In this document: positions 17,565 through 25,677 of the stretch, piece by piece
Numbering within the stretch: the stretch's first letter is position 1
How the letters are laid out: the number at the start of each line of letters is the position of its first letter
From: Thermomicrobium sp. 4228-Ro
GTDB lineage: Bacteria; Chloroflexota; Chloroflexia; Thermomicrobiales; Thermomicrobiaceae
DNA: 64,000 bases
Direction: 5' to 3'
NCBI RefSeq assembly: GCF_026241205.1
Contig: NZ_JAPFQM010000006.1
Coordinates: forward strand, 124,001-188,000
The notes under the pieces: model-generated
Told to the model about the DNA's origin: nothing
Databases searched by the model: none
Seen by the model: the letters and a program-made list of their open reading frames with translations, nothing else
Program-made: the position numbers and the translations under genes

Positions 17565-17593
17565 AGTATAGCCAGTACCCCGCACAGTGTCAA
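17565..17593 (-). promoter_or_regulatory. consensus promoter of mftA operon
   Basis: Minus strand TTGACA (17593-17588), 17-base spacer, TATACT (17570-17565): perfect -35, five of six at -10. Transcription would start near 17558, about 60 bases before the mftA ATG. Confidence 0.85.
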
Positions 17594-17609
17594 TGCGCTA
17601 CCGAAACCG

Positions 17610-17622
17610 CCAGAAAGTCTGG
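17610..17622. promoter_or_regulatory. palindrome between the divergent mft promoters
   Basis: CCAGA-AAG-TCTGG forms a 5-3-5 inverted repeat midway between the two divergent -35 boxes. It is a candidate site for a common regulator of mftA and the alcohol dehydrogenase; no regulator gene of the mycofactocin TetR type (MftR) is in the window. Short palindromes arise by chance, so support is weak. Confidence 0.3.
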
Positions 17623-17662
17623 ACTCCTCTCGTGCAAGAGCCACACCTTGCCGCAGAAACGC

Positions 17663-17691
17663 TTGACAGCTCTTCAGTCTTCTGCTATACT
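17663..17691 (+). promoter_or_regulatory. consensus promoter of NDMA-type alcohol dehydrogenase 1
   Basis: TTGACA (17663-17668), 17-base spacer, TATACT (17686-17691), identical boxes and spacing to the divergent mftA promoter. The leader of about 75 bases contains the interrupted repeat GACAG-TG-CTGTC (17714-17725), a possible operator. Confidence 0.85.
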
Positions 17692-17772
17692 GAGCTTAGA
17701 TAACATTTTCTACGACAGTGCTGTCAATGGATAGAGAGCGTTGGTAGGGTGGACTCGTGAAAGGGGGAGTCT

Positions 17773-18888
17773 ATGAAGACGCGAGCGGCCGTGCTGTATG
17801 GTCCGACCAAGACGTTTAGTGTTGAAGAATTGGAACTGGATGAACCCAAAGCCGGCGAAGTCCTCGTCAAGATGGTCGCCACCGGTATCTGCCACTCCGA
17901 CTGGCATTTCGCTACCGGTGACCATCCGGCGCGCTACCCGATCGTGTGCGGCCACGAAGGTGCCGGCATCGTCGAGAAGGTCGGCCCCGGGGTCACCGAC
18001 GTTCAGCCCGGTGATCACGTGCTCCTTACCTTCATCCCGCCCTGCGGGAAGTGTCGCTGGTGCCTGACTGGTCTTCCGGTCCTCTGCGACCGGGGCGCGC
18101 AGGCCACGATCGGCGCGCAGCTCGACGGCACCTTCCGTCTCCGCAACAAGGACGGCCAGGACGTCGGTCAGTTCGCCATGATCGGCTGCTTCAGCGAGTA
18201 CACGGTCGCACCGGCCGATGCCATCGTGAAGATTGACCCCGACATTCCGCTCGATAAGGCCTGCCTGGTGTCCTGTTGCGTGCCGACCGGCGTCGGCGCC
18301 GCCGCGAAGCGCGGTGAAGTGCGCGCCGGTGATGTCGTTGCCGTCTTCGGCCTCGGCGGGGTCGGCATGAACGCCGTCCAGGGTGCCGCCCTCGCCGGCG
18401 CCGCCAAGGTCATCGCCGTCGACGTCGTCCCCTGGAAGCTCGAGGCCGCCCAGGAGTTCGGCGCTACTCACACTATCAACGCCCAGTACGAAGACCCCGT
18501 CCAGCGCATCCTCGACCTCACCAACGGCGTCGGCGCCGACAAGACCATCGTCACCATCGGCCACGTCGAACCCGAGCACATCGGCATCGCCTACCGCGCT
18601 ACCCGCAAGGCCGGCCGCTGCGTCGTCGTCGGCCTGGCCCCGATCGCGACCGACTCCATGAAAGTCCCACCAGCCGATCTGGTTCTCTTGGGCAAGGAGG
18701 TCGTCGGCACCCTCTACGGCCACGTCAACCCGCGCGTCGACTTCCCCTACCTCCTGCAGCTCTACCGCGCCGGGCGCCTCAAGCTCGATGAACTGGTCAC
18801 CAAGACCTACACGCTCGACGAGATCAACCAGGGCTATGCAGACCTCCTCGAAGGCCGCGTCATCCGCGGCGTCATCCGCTTCGCCTGA
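17773..18888 (+). CDS. NDMA-dependent (mycofactocin-linked) zinc alcohol dehydrogenase 1
   Basis: A 371-residue medium-chain dehydrogenase/reductase. Catalytic zinc C40 and H61-E62 (CGHEGAG), structural zinc C91, C94, C97, C105, and NAD motif GLGGVGMNAVQG. The extended loop VLCDRGAQATIGAQLDGTFRLRNKDGQD is typical of nicotinoprotein alcohol dehydrogenases, in which NAD stays bound and electrons leave through mycofactocin (or NDMA in vitro). ATG after AAAGGGGGAGTCT. It diverges from mftA behind a matching promoter, tying its expression to cofactor synthesis. Alcohol substrate unknown. Confidence 0.93.
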   Translation: MKTRAAVLYGPTKTFSVEELELDEPKAGEVLVKMVATGICHSDWHFATGDHPARYPIVCGHEGAGIVEKVGPGVTDVQPGDHVLLTFIPPCGKCRWCLTGLPVLCDRGAQATIGAQLDGTFRLRNKDGQDVGQFAMIGCFSEYTVAPADAIVKIDPDIPLDKACLVSCCVPTGVGAAAKRGEVRAGDVVAVFGLGGVGMNAVQGAALAGAAKVIAVDVVPWKLEAAQEFGATHTINAQYEDPVQRILDLTNGVGADKTIVTIGHVEPEHIGIAYRATRKAGRCVVVGLAPIATDSMKVPPADLVLLGKEVVGTLYGHVNPRVDFPYLLQLYRAGRLKLDELVTKTYTLDEINQGYADLLEGRVIRGVIRFA

Positions 18889-18910
18889 TACCGGCATTGC
18901 GAGCCTGGTG

Positions 18911-18946
18911 CGAACGCTCCACCGGAGCACTCCGGTGGAGCGTTCG
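18911..18946 (+). terminator. long perfect hairpin after alcohol dehydrogenase 1
   Basis: CGAACGCTCCACCGGAG (18911-18927) and its exact complement (18930-18946) flank a two-base gap, a 17-bp stem 22 bases after the stop. No T-tract follows, so it may act with Rho or as a 3'-end stabiliser rather than as a classic intrinsic terminator. Confidence 0.6.
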
Positions 18947-19320
18947 CCACGCGTGACAGGTGTTTCGGTGCTGAGCACAGACCGAGTCCGATCAGCTCGG
19001 CGTTCGCTGAGCGAGCGACGGGGTAATCCGGGACACCGTGATTAGGAATACCTCTCGCGCAGGTCCGGCCCTCCATCCGGCATGACCGGAACCGTCGACA
19101 CGGCACAGGAACCGCCAACCTGTTCGGATGTGTGCTGACACTGTATACCTGAACTGTCGGAGGCGACCCGGGCTTCCGCACGCGCCGGCCGGACAGCTTC
19201 GCGTGACACACTTCTGTTGAGTACTGGTGGATCGGTCCGGTCGTGCCGCGCTGAACTGTGGTGAGTGCAGGCGATTCATCGGTACGGCGCGAGTCGTCAC
19301 GGGAAGAGTGCGGAGGGACT
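18947..19320. other. intergenic region before mftD
   Basis: Roughly 370 bases between the dehydrogenase hairpin and mftD. It includes GTGCTGACACTGTATACC (19132-19149), a -10-like TATACC without a convincing -35, next to GTGCTGACA, which resembles GTGCTGTCA in the leader of dehydrogenase 1. No coding frame with protein-like composition was found on either strand. Confidence 0.4.
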
Positions 19321-20550
19321 ATGGCCAGCACACGGCACTGGTTCGAGACTATCGCCGAAGCGCAACGGCGCGCCAAGAAGCGTCTTCCCCGCTCCGTCTA
19401 CGATGCGATCATGGCCGGGAGCGAGCGTGGAGTAACGTTGACCGACAACGTCGCAGCCTTCGCTGAAATCGGCTTTTTGCCCCGTATCGCTGGAGCTCCA
19501 CCGCAGCGCCGGCTGGCGACGACCGTCCTCGGTTTCGAGATTGCCTTCCCGGTCATCATCTCTCCGACTGGTGTCCAGGCAGTCCATCCCGATGCCGAGG
19601 TCGCCGTCGCCCGGGCAGCAGCTGCCGCTGGCACCATCATGATCTTGAGTTCCTTTGCCTCCAAGCCGCTCGAAGAAGTCGTGGCCGCGAACCCCCGCAC
19701 GTTCTTCCAGATTTACTGGCTCGGCACTCGCCAGCGCATCCGTGCGCTTCTCGACCGCGCCAAGGCAGCCGGTGCTTGTGGGATCGTCGTGACGCTCGAC
19801 TGGTCCTTCGCCACGCGTCGCGACTGGGAGAGTCCCTTCATCCCCGATCGCCTCACGTTCCGCAACATGCTCAGGCTGGCTCCGGAAGCGCTCGCTCGCC
19901 CCGGTTGGCTCTGGCAGTACCTCAAGCGCGGCAAGCTACCGGATCTCACCGTTCCCAATCTGGCCCAGCCTGGCCAGCGCCCGCCAACGTTCTTTGAGGC
20001 CTACTTCGAGTGGATGCAGACGCCGCCACCGACCTGGGAGGACATCGCTTGGCTGCGTAAGCAGTGGGACGGCCCCTTCGTCATAAAGGGTGTCCTCCAT
20101 CCAGAAGATGCCCGACGGGCCGTCGACATCGGCGCTGACGCGATCTCCGTTTCCAACCATGGCGGGAACAACCTCGACAGTGCCCCAGCCACCATCCGTG
20201 TCCTCCCGACCATCGTCGAGGCCGTCGGCGACCGCATCGAGATCCTGCTGGATGGTGGAATTCGCCGCGGCAGTGACGTGGTCAAAGCGCTCGCGCTCGG
20301 CGCCCGGGCAGTTCTCATCGGCCGCGCCTACCTGTGGGGTCTCGCTGCCAACGGCGAGGCCGGGGTCCGCAACGTGCTGGAACTCCTGCGCAGCGGTATC
20401 GACGAAACCCTGCTCGGGCTCGGCAAGGCCTCGGTCCACGATCTTTGTCCCGACGATCTCATCATTCCGCCGGGTTTCGCTCTCGGACCCTCGGCTGCGG
20501 TCGCCCACTGGCGCTCCCGCGAGCCGAGCATGCACCCGCTCCCGGTCTGA
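19321..20550 (+). CDS. mftD: mycofactocin system FMN oxidoreductase MftD (LldD-like)
   Basis: A 409-residue alpha-hydroxy-acid-dehydrogenase-type TIM barrel with FMN. It shows SPTGVQAVHPDAEVAVARAA, catalytic histidine H280 in SVSNHGGNNLDSAPA, and the phosphate-binding segments LLDGGIRRGSDV and GARAVLIGRAYLWG. In mycofactocin biogenesis MftD oxidatively deaminates the released Val-Tyr lactam to the redox-active alpha-keto form. ATG at 19321 chosen because GCGGAGGGACT precedes it; a 21-codon upstream extension is composition-poor. It is separated from mftABCF and lies between the two NDMA-type dehydrogenases. Confidence 0.92.
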   Translation: MASTRHWFETIAEAQRRAKKRLPRSVYDAIMAGSERGVTLTDNVAAFAEIGFLPRIAGAPPQRRLATTVLGFEIAFPVIISPTGVQAVHPDAEVAVARAAAAAGTIMILSSFASKPLEEVVAANPRTFFQIYWLGTRQRIRALLDRAKAAGACGIVVTLDWSFATRRDWESPFIPDRLTFRNMLRLAPEALARPGWLWQYLKRGKLPDLTVPNLAQPGQRPPTFFEAYFEWMQTPPPTWEDIAWLRKQWDGPFVIKGVLHPEDARRAVDIGADAISVSNHGGNNLDSAPATIRVLPTIVEAVGDRIEILLDGGIRRGSDVVKALALGARAVLIGRAYLWGLAANGEAGVRNVLELLRSGIDETLLGLGKASVHDLCPDDLIIPPGFALGPSAAVAHWRSREPSMHPLPV

Positions 20551-20588
20551 GTCACGCCGCCTGCCGACTCCGGCACGCCGTGCTCTGA

Positions 20589-20607
20589 GCCGGTCGCACC
20601 GACCGGC
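20589..20607 (+). terminator. short hairpin after mftD
   Basis: GCCGGTCG (20589-20596), CAC loop, CGACCGGC (20600-20607), about 40 bases after the mftD stop. There is no strong T-run, so this is a weak candidate. Confidence 0.4.
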
Positions 20608-20754
20608 GCATCACCTTGTCGCGAGCCACCGGCACCTATCACATCGTTACAGCATCTTCGGTCGTCCCCAGCAACAACCGTCCCTGCGCAGTGACCACCG
20701 CAGCTCGACGAGAAGGCCGTTTCGCGAACTGTTCACGATAGCCGAACACGGCCA

Positions 20755-20784
20755 TTGACGACACTTCAGGACTGATGTTAGGGT
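20755..20784 (+). promoter_or_regulatory. candidate promoter of NDMA-type alcohol dehydrogenase 2
   Basis: TTGACG (20755-20760), 18-base spacer, TAGGGT (20779-20784), in an otherwise gene-free 315-base gap. The -35 is good and the -10 poor, so it is weaker than the promoter of the first paralogue. Confidence 0.4.
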
Positions 20785-20865
20785 ACGGCTAGTGCCGGAA
20801 CGAACCCGCCTCAGCGCGAGGCGCTCGAAGCGGCGGCACTCGTGGGGTACCGAAAGGGGGAGTCG

Positions 20866-21984
20866 GTGAAGACGCGCGCAGCCGTCCTCTGGGGGCCGAC
20901 CCAGCACTTCGAGATCGAAGAACTCGAGCTCGAAGAACCAAAAGAAGGCGAGCTGCTCATCAAGCTGGTCGCCACTGGCCTGTGCCACTCCGACTGGTAC
21001 TTCGCCACCGGTGACAGCCCTGGCCGGTACCCCATCGTCGCCGGGCACGAGGGTGCAGGAATCGTCGAAAAGGTCGGCCCCGGTGTGACCGACTTCCAGC
21101 CGGGCGACCATGTGGTCTTGACGTTCATCCCGCCCTGCGGCAAATGCCGCTGGTGCCTGAGCGGTATCCCGGTCCTGTGCGATCGCGGCGCCAACGTGAC
21201 GATCGGTGCCCAGCTCGATGGTACCTTCCGCCTCCACACCAAGGATGGCCAAGACGTCGGCCAGTTCGCCATGATCGGCTGCTTCAGCGAGTGGACGGTC
21301 GCACCGACGGACGCCGTGGTCAAGATCGATCCCGACATTCCGCTCGACAAGGCCTGCCTCGTCGCCTGCGCTGTCCCGACCGGTGCCGGCGCTGCGATGT
21401 TCCGAGGCGGGGTCCGTCCCGGCGACACGGTCGCGGTCTACGGTGTCGGCGGTGTCGGCATGAATGCCGTCCAGGGAGCTGTCCTCTCCGGCGCCGTGCG
21501 CGTCATCGCGATCGACCGCGTACCGTGGAAACTGGAGAAGGCTCGCGAATTCGGCGCTACACACACTATCGATGTGAACCACGAGGACGTTGTCCAGCGC
21601 GTCATGGAAATCACCAACGGCGTCGGTTGCGACAAGGTGCTCCTCACGCTCGACCACGTCAAGCCGGAGCATGTCGGGATCGGTGCCCAGATCACGCGCA
21701 AGGCTGGACGCCTCGTCATTGTCGGCGCCTCCGGCCGCGGCATGGACCATATCGCGGTGACGCCCCGCGAGTTCATGCTGCTCGCCAAGGAGATCGTCGG
21801 CACGATCTTCGGGCACTCGAATCCGAAGGTCGATATCCCGCGCTTCCTGGAGTTGTACAAGGCTGGCAAGTACAAGCTCGACGAGCTGGTGACCAAGACC
21901 TATAAGCTCGACGAGATCAACCAGGGCTATCGTGACGTCGTCGAAGGACGCGTCATCCGCGGCGTGCTCCTCTTCGATCACTGA
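20866..21984 (+). CDS. NDMA-dependent (mycofactocin-linked) zinc alcohol dehydrogenase 2
   Basis: A 372-residue paralogue of the dehydrogenase at 17773, conserved along the whole length. It has the same catalytic (C40, H61-E62) and structural zinc ligands (CGKCRWC plus VLC), NAD motif GVGGVGMNAVQG, and the nicotinoprotein loop GAQLDGTFRLHTKDGQD. GTG at 20866 is used because it reproduces the paralogue's N-terminus (KTRAAVL) directly after AAAGGGGGAGTCG; the longer frame from 20842 is unlikely. Differences cluster in the substrate side, for example HVKPEHVGIGAQ versus HVEPEHIGIAYR, so the two may prefer different alcohols. Confidence 0.93.
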   Translation: MKTRAAVLWGPTQHFEIEELELEEPKEGELLIKLVATGLCHSDWYFATGDSPGRYPIVAGHEGAGIVEKVGPGVTDFQPGDHVVLTFIPPCGKCRWCLSGIPVLCDRGANVTIGAQLDGTFRLHTKDGQDVGQFAMIGCFSEWTVAPTDAVVKIDPDIPLDKACLVACAVPTGAGAAMFRGGVRPGDTVAVYGVGGVGMNAVQGAVLSGAVRVIAIDRVPWKLEKAREFGATHTIDVNHEDVVQRVMEITNGVGCDKVLLTLDHVKPEHVGIGAQITRKAGRLVIVGASGRGMDHIAVTPREFMLLAKEIVGTIFGHSNPKVDIPRFLELYKAGKYKLDELVTKTYKLDEINQGYRDVVEGRVIRGVLLFDH

Positions 21985-21992
21985 GCATGCCG

Positions 21993-22017
21993 CACGACGG
22001 TGTACGACTCCGTCGTG
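21993..22017 (+). terminator. hairpin after alcohol dehydrogenase 2
   Basis: CACGACGG (21993-22000), a 9-base loop, CCGTCGTG (22010-22017), 8 bases after the stop, followed by ATTG only. Probable transcript end. Confidence 0.5.
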
Positions 22018-22542
22018 ATTGAACGTCGCACACTCCTCGCGAGGTGACCCGGCCCTCGATCGGGGTGGCTCGGACAACCGAGTTACCCCGATCTCTTTTT
22101 GCCTCGAGCAGTCCCGCCACATACAGGCGCACCCCTCGGCTGTCCGACCATCGTCACCATCCGACCCTGCGCACGACATGAGGCGTCCGACGACCTTCCG
22201 GCTGGAGCTTCGCGCCCCCGAGCCGCATCCCGCTACCGATACCGCTCCCTGCAGACGCACCGCACCTGGATGTACCCGTCCGAGTCGGGACTGCGCCGCG
22301 TCACCCGACCCGCACTCGACCGATCTGCGCACCCTGGCCAGCCGTTCGTTGCCGGCCGGAGATTGGCTACCACGTGACCAAACGGAGGACCGACTCTGAG
22401 GCACCTGCAGGCATGGGCAGTGTTGTCCTGACGGTTAGGCTTCTCTCAGCCGCATTCGCGAGAGGAGGCGAAGGGCTCCCAGGACGCTCCCGACCCGACG
22501 ACACACGCGACGAGCAGAGACGCCACGAAAGTGAGACCCCTG
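22018..22542. other. gene-free stretch before secreted propeller protein
   Basis: No protein-like frame other than a poor extension of the downstream gene, which is open back to a GTG at 22374. A strong GAGAGGAGGCGAAGG sequence near 22459-22473 looks like a ribosome site but no start codon follows at a useful distance. No promoter with two recognisable boxes was found. Confidence 0.4.
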
Positions 22543-24185
22543 ATGGACAAACGAAAGCGCGCATTCCCCAGCTTCCGCTGCTCCTGGTTCTGACGCTGCT
22601 ACTGGCTCTGACGCTCCCGGCAGTAACGCACGCGCAACCGGCGGCTGCTCCCTGCCGCGACTTCCCGGAGACCGGTCACTCGGTCTGCCACGGCTTTCTA
22701 GCTTTCTGGGACGAGTTCGGCAGGCTGCCGTTGTTCGGCTATCCCTTGACCGACGAGATGACTGTCAACGGTACAGTCGTCCAATATTTCGAGCGTGCCC
22801 GGTTCGAGTGGCACCCTGGTGCCGCACCTGACCATCATGACGTCCTGCTGGGACTCCTCGGCACGGAGCAAGCAGCCAGCCGGCAAGGCCAATCACCGTT
22901 TCAACCAGCGACACCTGAACCTTCGGCACGCTACTTTCCGGAAACAGCTCACAATCTCTCGGGCGCCTTCCGCACGTACTGGGAGACCTACGGTGGGCTC
23001 GCGCTCTTCGGTTTTCCGATCAGCGAGCCGTACGTCGATCACGGTACGACGATCCAGTACTTCGAGCGCGCTCGTTTCGAGTCCCATCCAGGGAAGGCAC
23101 CCGAACGTGCGCACGTGCTGCTCGGTCTCATCGGAGCCGAACAACTCCGTCTCCAGTCACTGACGACCGTCGCGACTGGGCTCCGCAACCCGCGTGGCAT
23201 GACCGTCACCACCGACGGCACCGTCTACGTCGCTGAAGCAGGGAACGGTGGAGACACCGTCTGCGTCCCCGGCCCGGAGGGCAACAACGTGTGCTTCGGA
23301 ACGTCCGGAGCGATCACGCGCATCATCGGTCCGAGGACTGAGCGCATCGTGACCGGTCTCCCCTCGCTGGCCGAGCCCGACGGCTCCGCCGCGATCGGCG
23401 TGCACGATCTCCTGATCGGACCTGACGGCATGCTCTATGTCCTCTTGGGTCTCGGCGCCGACCCCGCGGTTCGCGCCCAACTACCGCCGGAAGCTGCGCA
23501 CCTGGGTCAGCTCCGCCGCATCGCCGCCGACGGGACACGCACGGTCATCGCTGACCTCGCCGCGTACGAGGCCAGCCATGACCCGGACGGCGCCGGCCCG
23601 GACAGCAATCCGTACGCCATGCTGGTGGACGGTGACCGCTTCATCGTCGTCGATGCCGGTGCTAACGCGCTCCTCAGCGTCACGATGACTGGGGAGATTA
23701 CCACACTTGCGGTCTTCCCACCGTTCATGGCTCCAGCACCGCCTTTCCTCGGCCTTCCACCTGGAATCGAAATCCCCGCGCAAACGGTTCCGACCAGTGT
23801 CGCGAAGGGCACTGACGCTGCCTACTACGTAAGCGAGCTGACGGGATTTCCCTTCCCGGTCGGCGCCGCCCGTCTCTGGCGCGTCGTGCCAGGCCAGGAT
23901 CCGCAAATCGTCAGCACCGGCTTCACCAATCTCATCGATCTTGCGGTCGCACCAGACGGTTCGTTCATCGTCCTCGAGATCACGGCGCACGGCCTCCTCG
24001 CGGCACAGCAAGGCCTTGTGGAGGGGGCACTCGCCCAGGTCACCGCTGATGGGACCTACGTACCGATCCTCCCGACCGGTCTCGTCACCCCCACGGCATT
24101 CGTGCGTCTCCCGGACAGCTCGCTCCTGGTGACCCAGAACAGCCTGAGCGGCGACGCAGCTGAACTGGTGCACGTCTCAGGATGA
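22543..24185 (+). CDS. secreted ScyD/ScyE-like beta-propeller protein with N-terminal repeats; apparent one-base frameshift in the signal peptide
   Basis: After a signal sequence ending PAVTHAQP come two repeats of the pattern ETGHSV/ETAHNL...FG.P(L/I)(T/S)(D/E)...QYFERARFE.HPG. A propeller-type domain follows, with recurring units such as RNPRGMTVTTDGTVYVAEAG and LAVAPDGSFIVLE. The main frame has no start codon near the signal peptide (the nearest ATG is 22413, far upstream). In the +1 frame, ATG at 22543 encodes MDKRKRAFP, an ideal n-region, and stops 17 codons later. Adding one C to the C4 run at 22566-22569 joins the two parts exactly. Probably exported and cell-surface or extracellular; ligand unknown. 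Confidence 0.8.
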
Positions 24186-24197
24186 CCGGAAGGCAAC

Positions 24198-24229
24198 GCG
24201 GGAGTGCGGGACTCATCCCCCACTCCCGC
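24198..24229. terminator. bidirectional terminator between convergent genes
   Basis: GCGGGAGTG (24198-24206) pairs with CACTCCCGC (24221-24229), and an inner GGG/CCC adds three pairs after a C-C mismatch. It lies between the stop of the propeller gene (24185) and the stop of the LigM-like gene (24250), so it can serve both. Confidence 0.65.
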
Positions 24230-24249
24230 GCCCTGCCACGGCAGTGAAC

Positions 24250-25677
24250 TCAACGGTGGGCTTTGACCTGTGCCCAGTACTCCTGCGCCACCTTGCTCAA
24301 GGGCACCGGCGCCACCGTCGCCCGCACCTCGAACGGCCGGTGCCGCTCGATCCACGGCTGGCTCCGCTCGCCCCCGTCGAGCTCGCCCCAGACCACGACG
24401 ACTTCTGTTCCCGGTGTCGCGTACGCCTCGTCGACCAGCCCGAGCGAGACGACCTTGCGCTCCGTCGCCAGGTACCCCGTCCACTGGGAGATCCCAATCA
24501 GCTCGCCCTGCTCGTTCTGCACCCGGTCGTACTTCCATACGGCATACTGCGCCACCGGGAGATCGAGGTACTTCGCCGGCGTCCCTTCTTCGAACAGTGC
24601 CGCGCGCATCAACGCCAGCACGTCATCGACGTTCCACACGAGCGTCACTTTCTTCCGGTGGGGCTGCTCCCGCAACCGCTCGAGTGCCACCCGGCCGATG
24701 AACTCATGGTCGAACTTGATGATCCGCTCGTACCCCAACTCGTACGGCGTCACGTAGTAGTCAGCGATGTTCGGCGAGTAGAAGCTGCCACCGATCGCCC
24801 GCGTCGCCTCAGCTGAAGTAAGCGGCAGCCACTCGCGGTACGGCCGGAGTTCCTCGCCCGTATAGATCGCCGGCAGCGGTGCGGCGAACCAGCCCGATTC
24901 GAGCGCGTTCGTGAAGTAGGCCAGTGGCCCCAGCCGACGCAAGCCGAAGCGTTGCCCGGCCTCGAGAAGCGCCCCCAGTACCGTCTCCCGATCCTCCCAG
25001 GGGCCGGACAACTCGAACCCCGGTGAACCGGTCATGCTGTGCCGCATCACCCAGACCGGCCGTCCGACGATCCGGAGTTCGACGAAATTGAAGAACGTGA
25101 TCTCCGGCGCCGGTCCACCGATCAACGTCTCGAGGAGCGGTGTCGCGTTCGGCCCCTCGATCTCGAACCGGTAGAGCGTCCGCCGACCGGCCGGGTTCAA
25201 CGCGAAGAGTGGATCCTCCTCGATCCGCACGTCGAATCCACCGGCCTCGGCGTGATACTTGATCCAGTTCATCGTCATGTCGGCCCCGACGAGAACCATC
25301 GTCTCCGGCTCGAGGCAGTAGAGGATCGCGTCGCCGATGATGTGGCCGCTCGGGGCGCAGGCGACGAACTGCTTCGCCTTTCCCGGGGCAAAGTTCTTGA
25401 AGCTGTTCACCCCGAGGTACTCCAGTAGCCGCACCGCATCCCGCCCACGCACCCAGAGATTCACCATGTGGAACGTCTGGTCGGACAGGCCGACCGATTT
25501 CCACCACGAGCGCTGCTCGTCTCGCCAGTTCGTGAACTCCGGTAGCACGTGAGGCGCCGGTTGCAGGAGCGTGATGTACGGCGTGATCGCGCTCTTCTGG
25601 TTCCCGAACAGGTAATCGACGATGCTGGGCACAGAATCGATCAGTTCCTGGAGCGTGCGTGGAGCGTTTCCCGCCAT
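24250..25677 (-). CDS. LigM-like tetrahydrofolate-dependent O-demethylase (GcvT superfamily)
   Basis: A 475-residue GcvT-fold protein resembling vanillate/syringate-type aminomethyltransferases: NLWVRGRDAVRLLEYLGVNS, VRIEEDPLFALNPAGRRTLYRFEI-type core, MRHSMTGSPGFELSGPWED in the folate-binding region, and FIGRVALERLREQPHRKKVTLVWN starting the C-terminal barrel. LigM moves aryl methyl groups to tetrahydrofolate; whether the substrate here is aromatic is not visible. ATG at 25677 after AGGAGGGGTACC; the 43-codon upstream extension is rejected. It stands alone, convergent with the propeller gene and preceded by a long gene-free region. Confidence 0.85.
   Translation of the reverse strand: MAGNAPRTLQELIDSVPSIVDYLFGNQKSAITPYITLLQPAPHVLPEFTNWRDEQRSWWKSVGLSDQTFHMVNLWVRGRDAVRLLEYLGVNSFKNFAPGKAKQFVACAPSGHIIGDAILYCLEPETMVLVGADMTMNWIKYHAEAGGFDVRIEEDPLFALNPAGRRTLYRFEIEGPNATPLLETLIGGPAPEITFFNFVELRIVGRPVWVMRHSMTGSPGFELSGPWEDRETVLGALLEAGQRFGLRRLGPLAYFTNALESGWFAAPLPAIYTGEELRPYREWLPLTSAEATRAIGGSFYSPNIADYYVTPYELGYERIIKFDHEFIGRVALERLREQPHRKKVTLVWNVDDVLALMRAALFEEGTPAKYLDLPVAQYAVWKYDRVQNEQGELIGISQWTGYLATERKVVSLGLVDEAYATPGTEVVVVWGELDGGERSQPWIERHRPFEVRATVAPVPLSKVAQEYWAQVKAHR

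Noticed and set aside
20647-22404. A 585-codon minus-strand open frame
   Set aside because: Antisense to alcohol dehydrogenase 2; acidic, repetitive composition with no motif.
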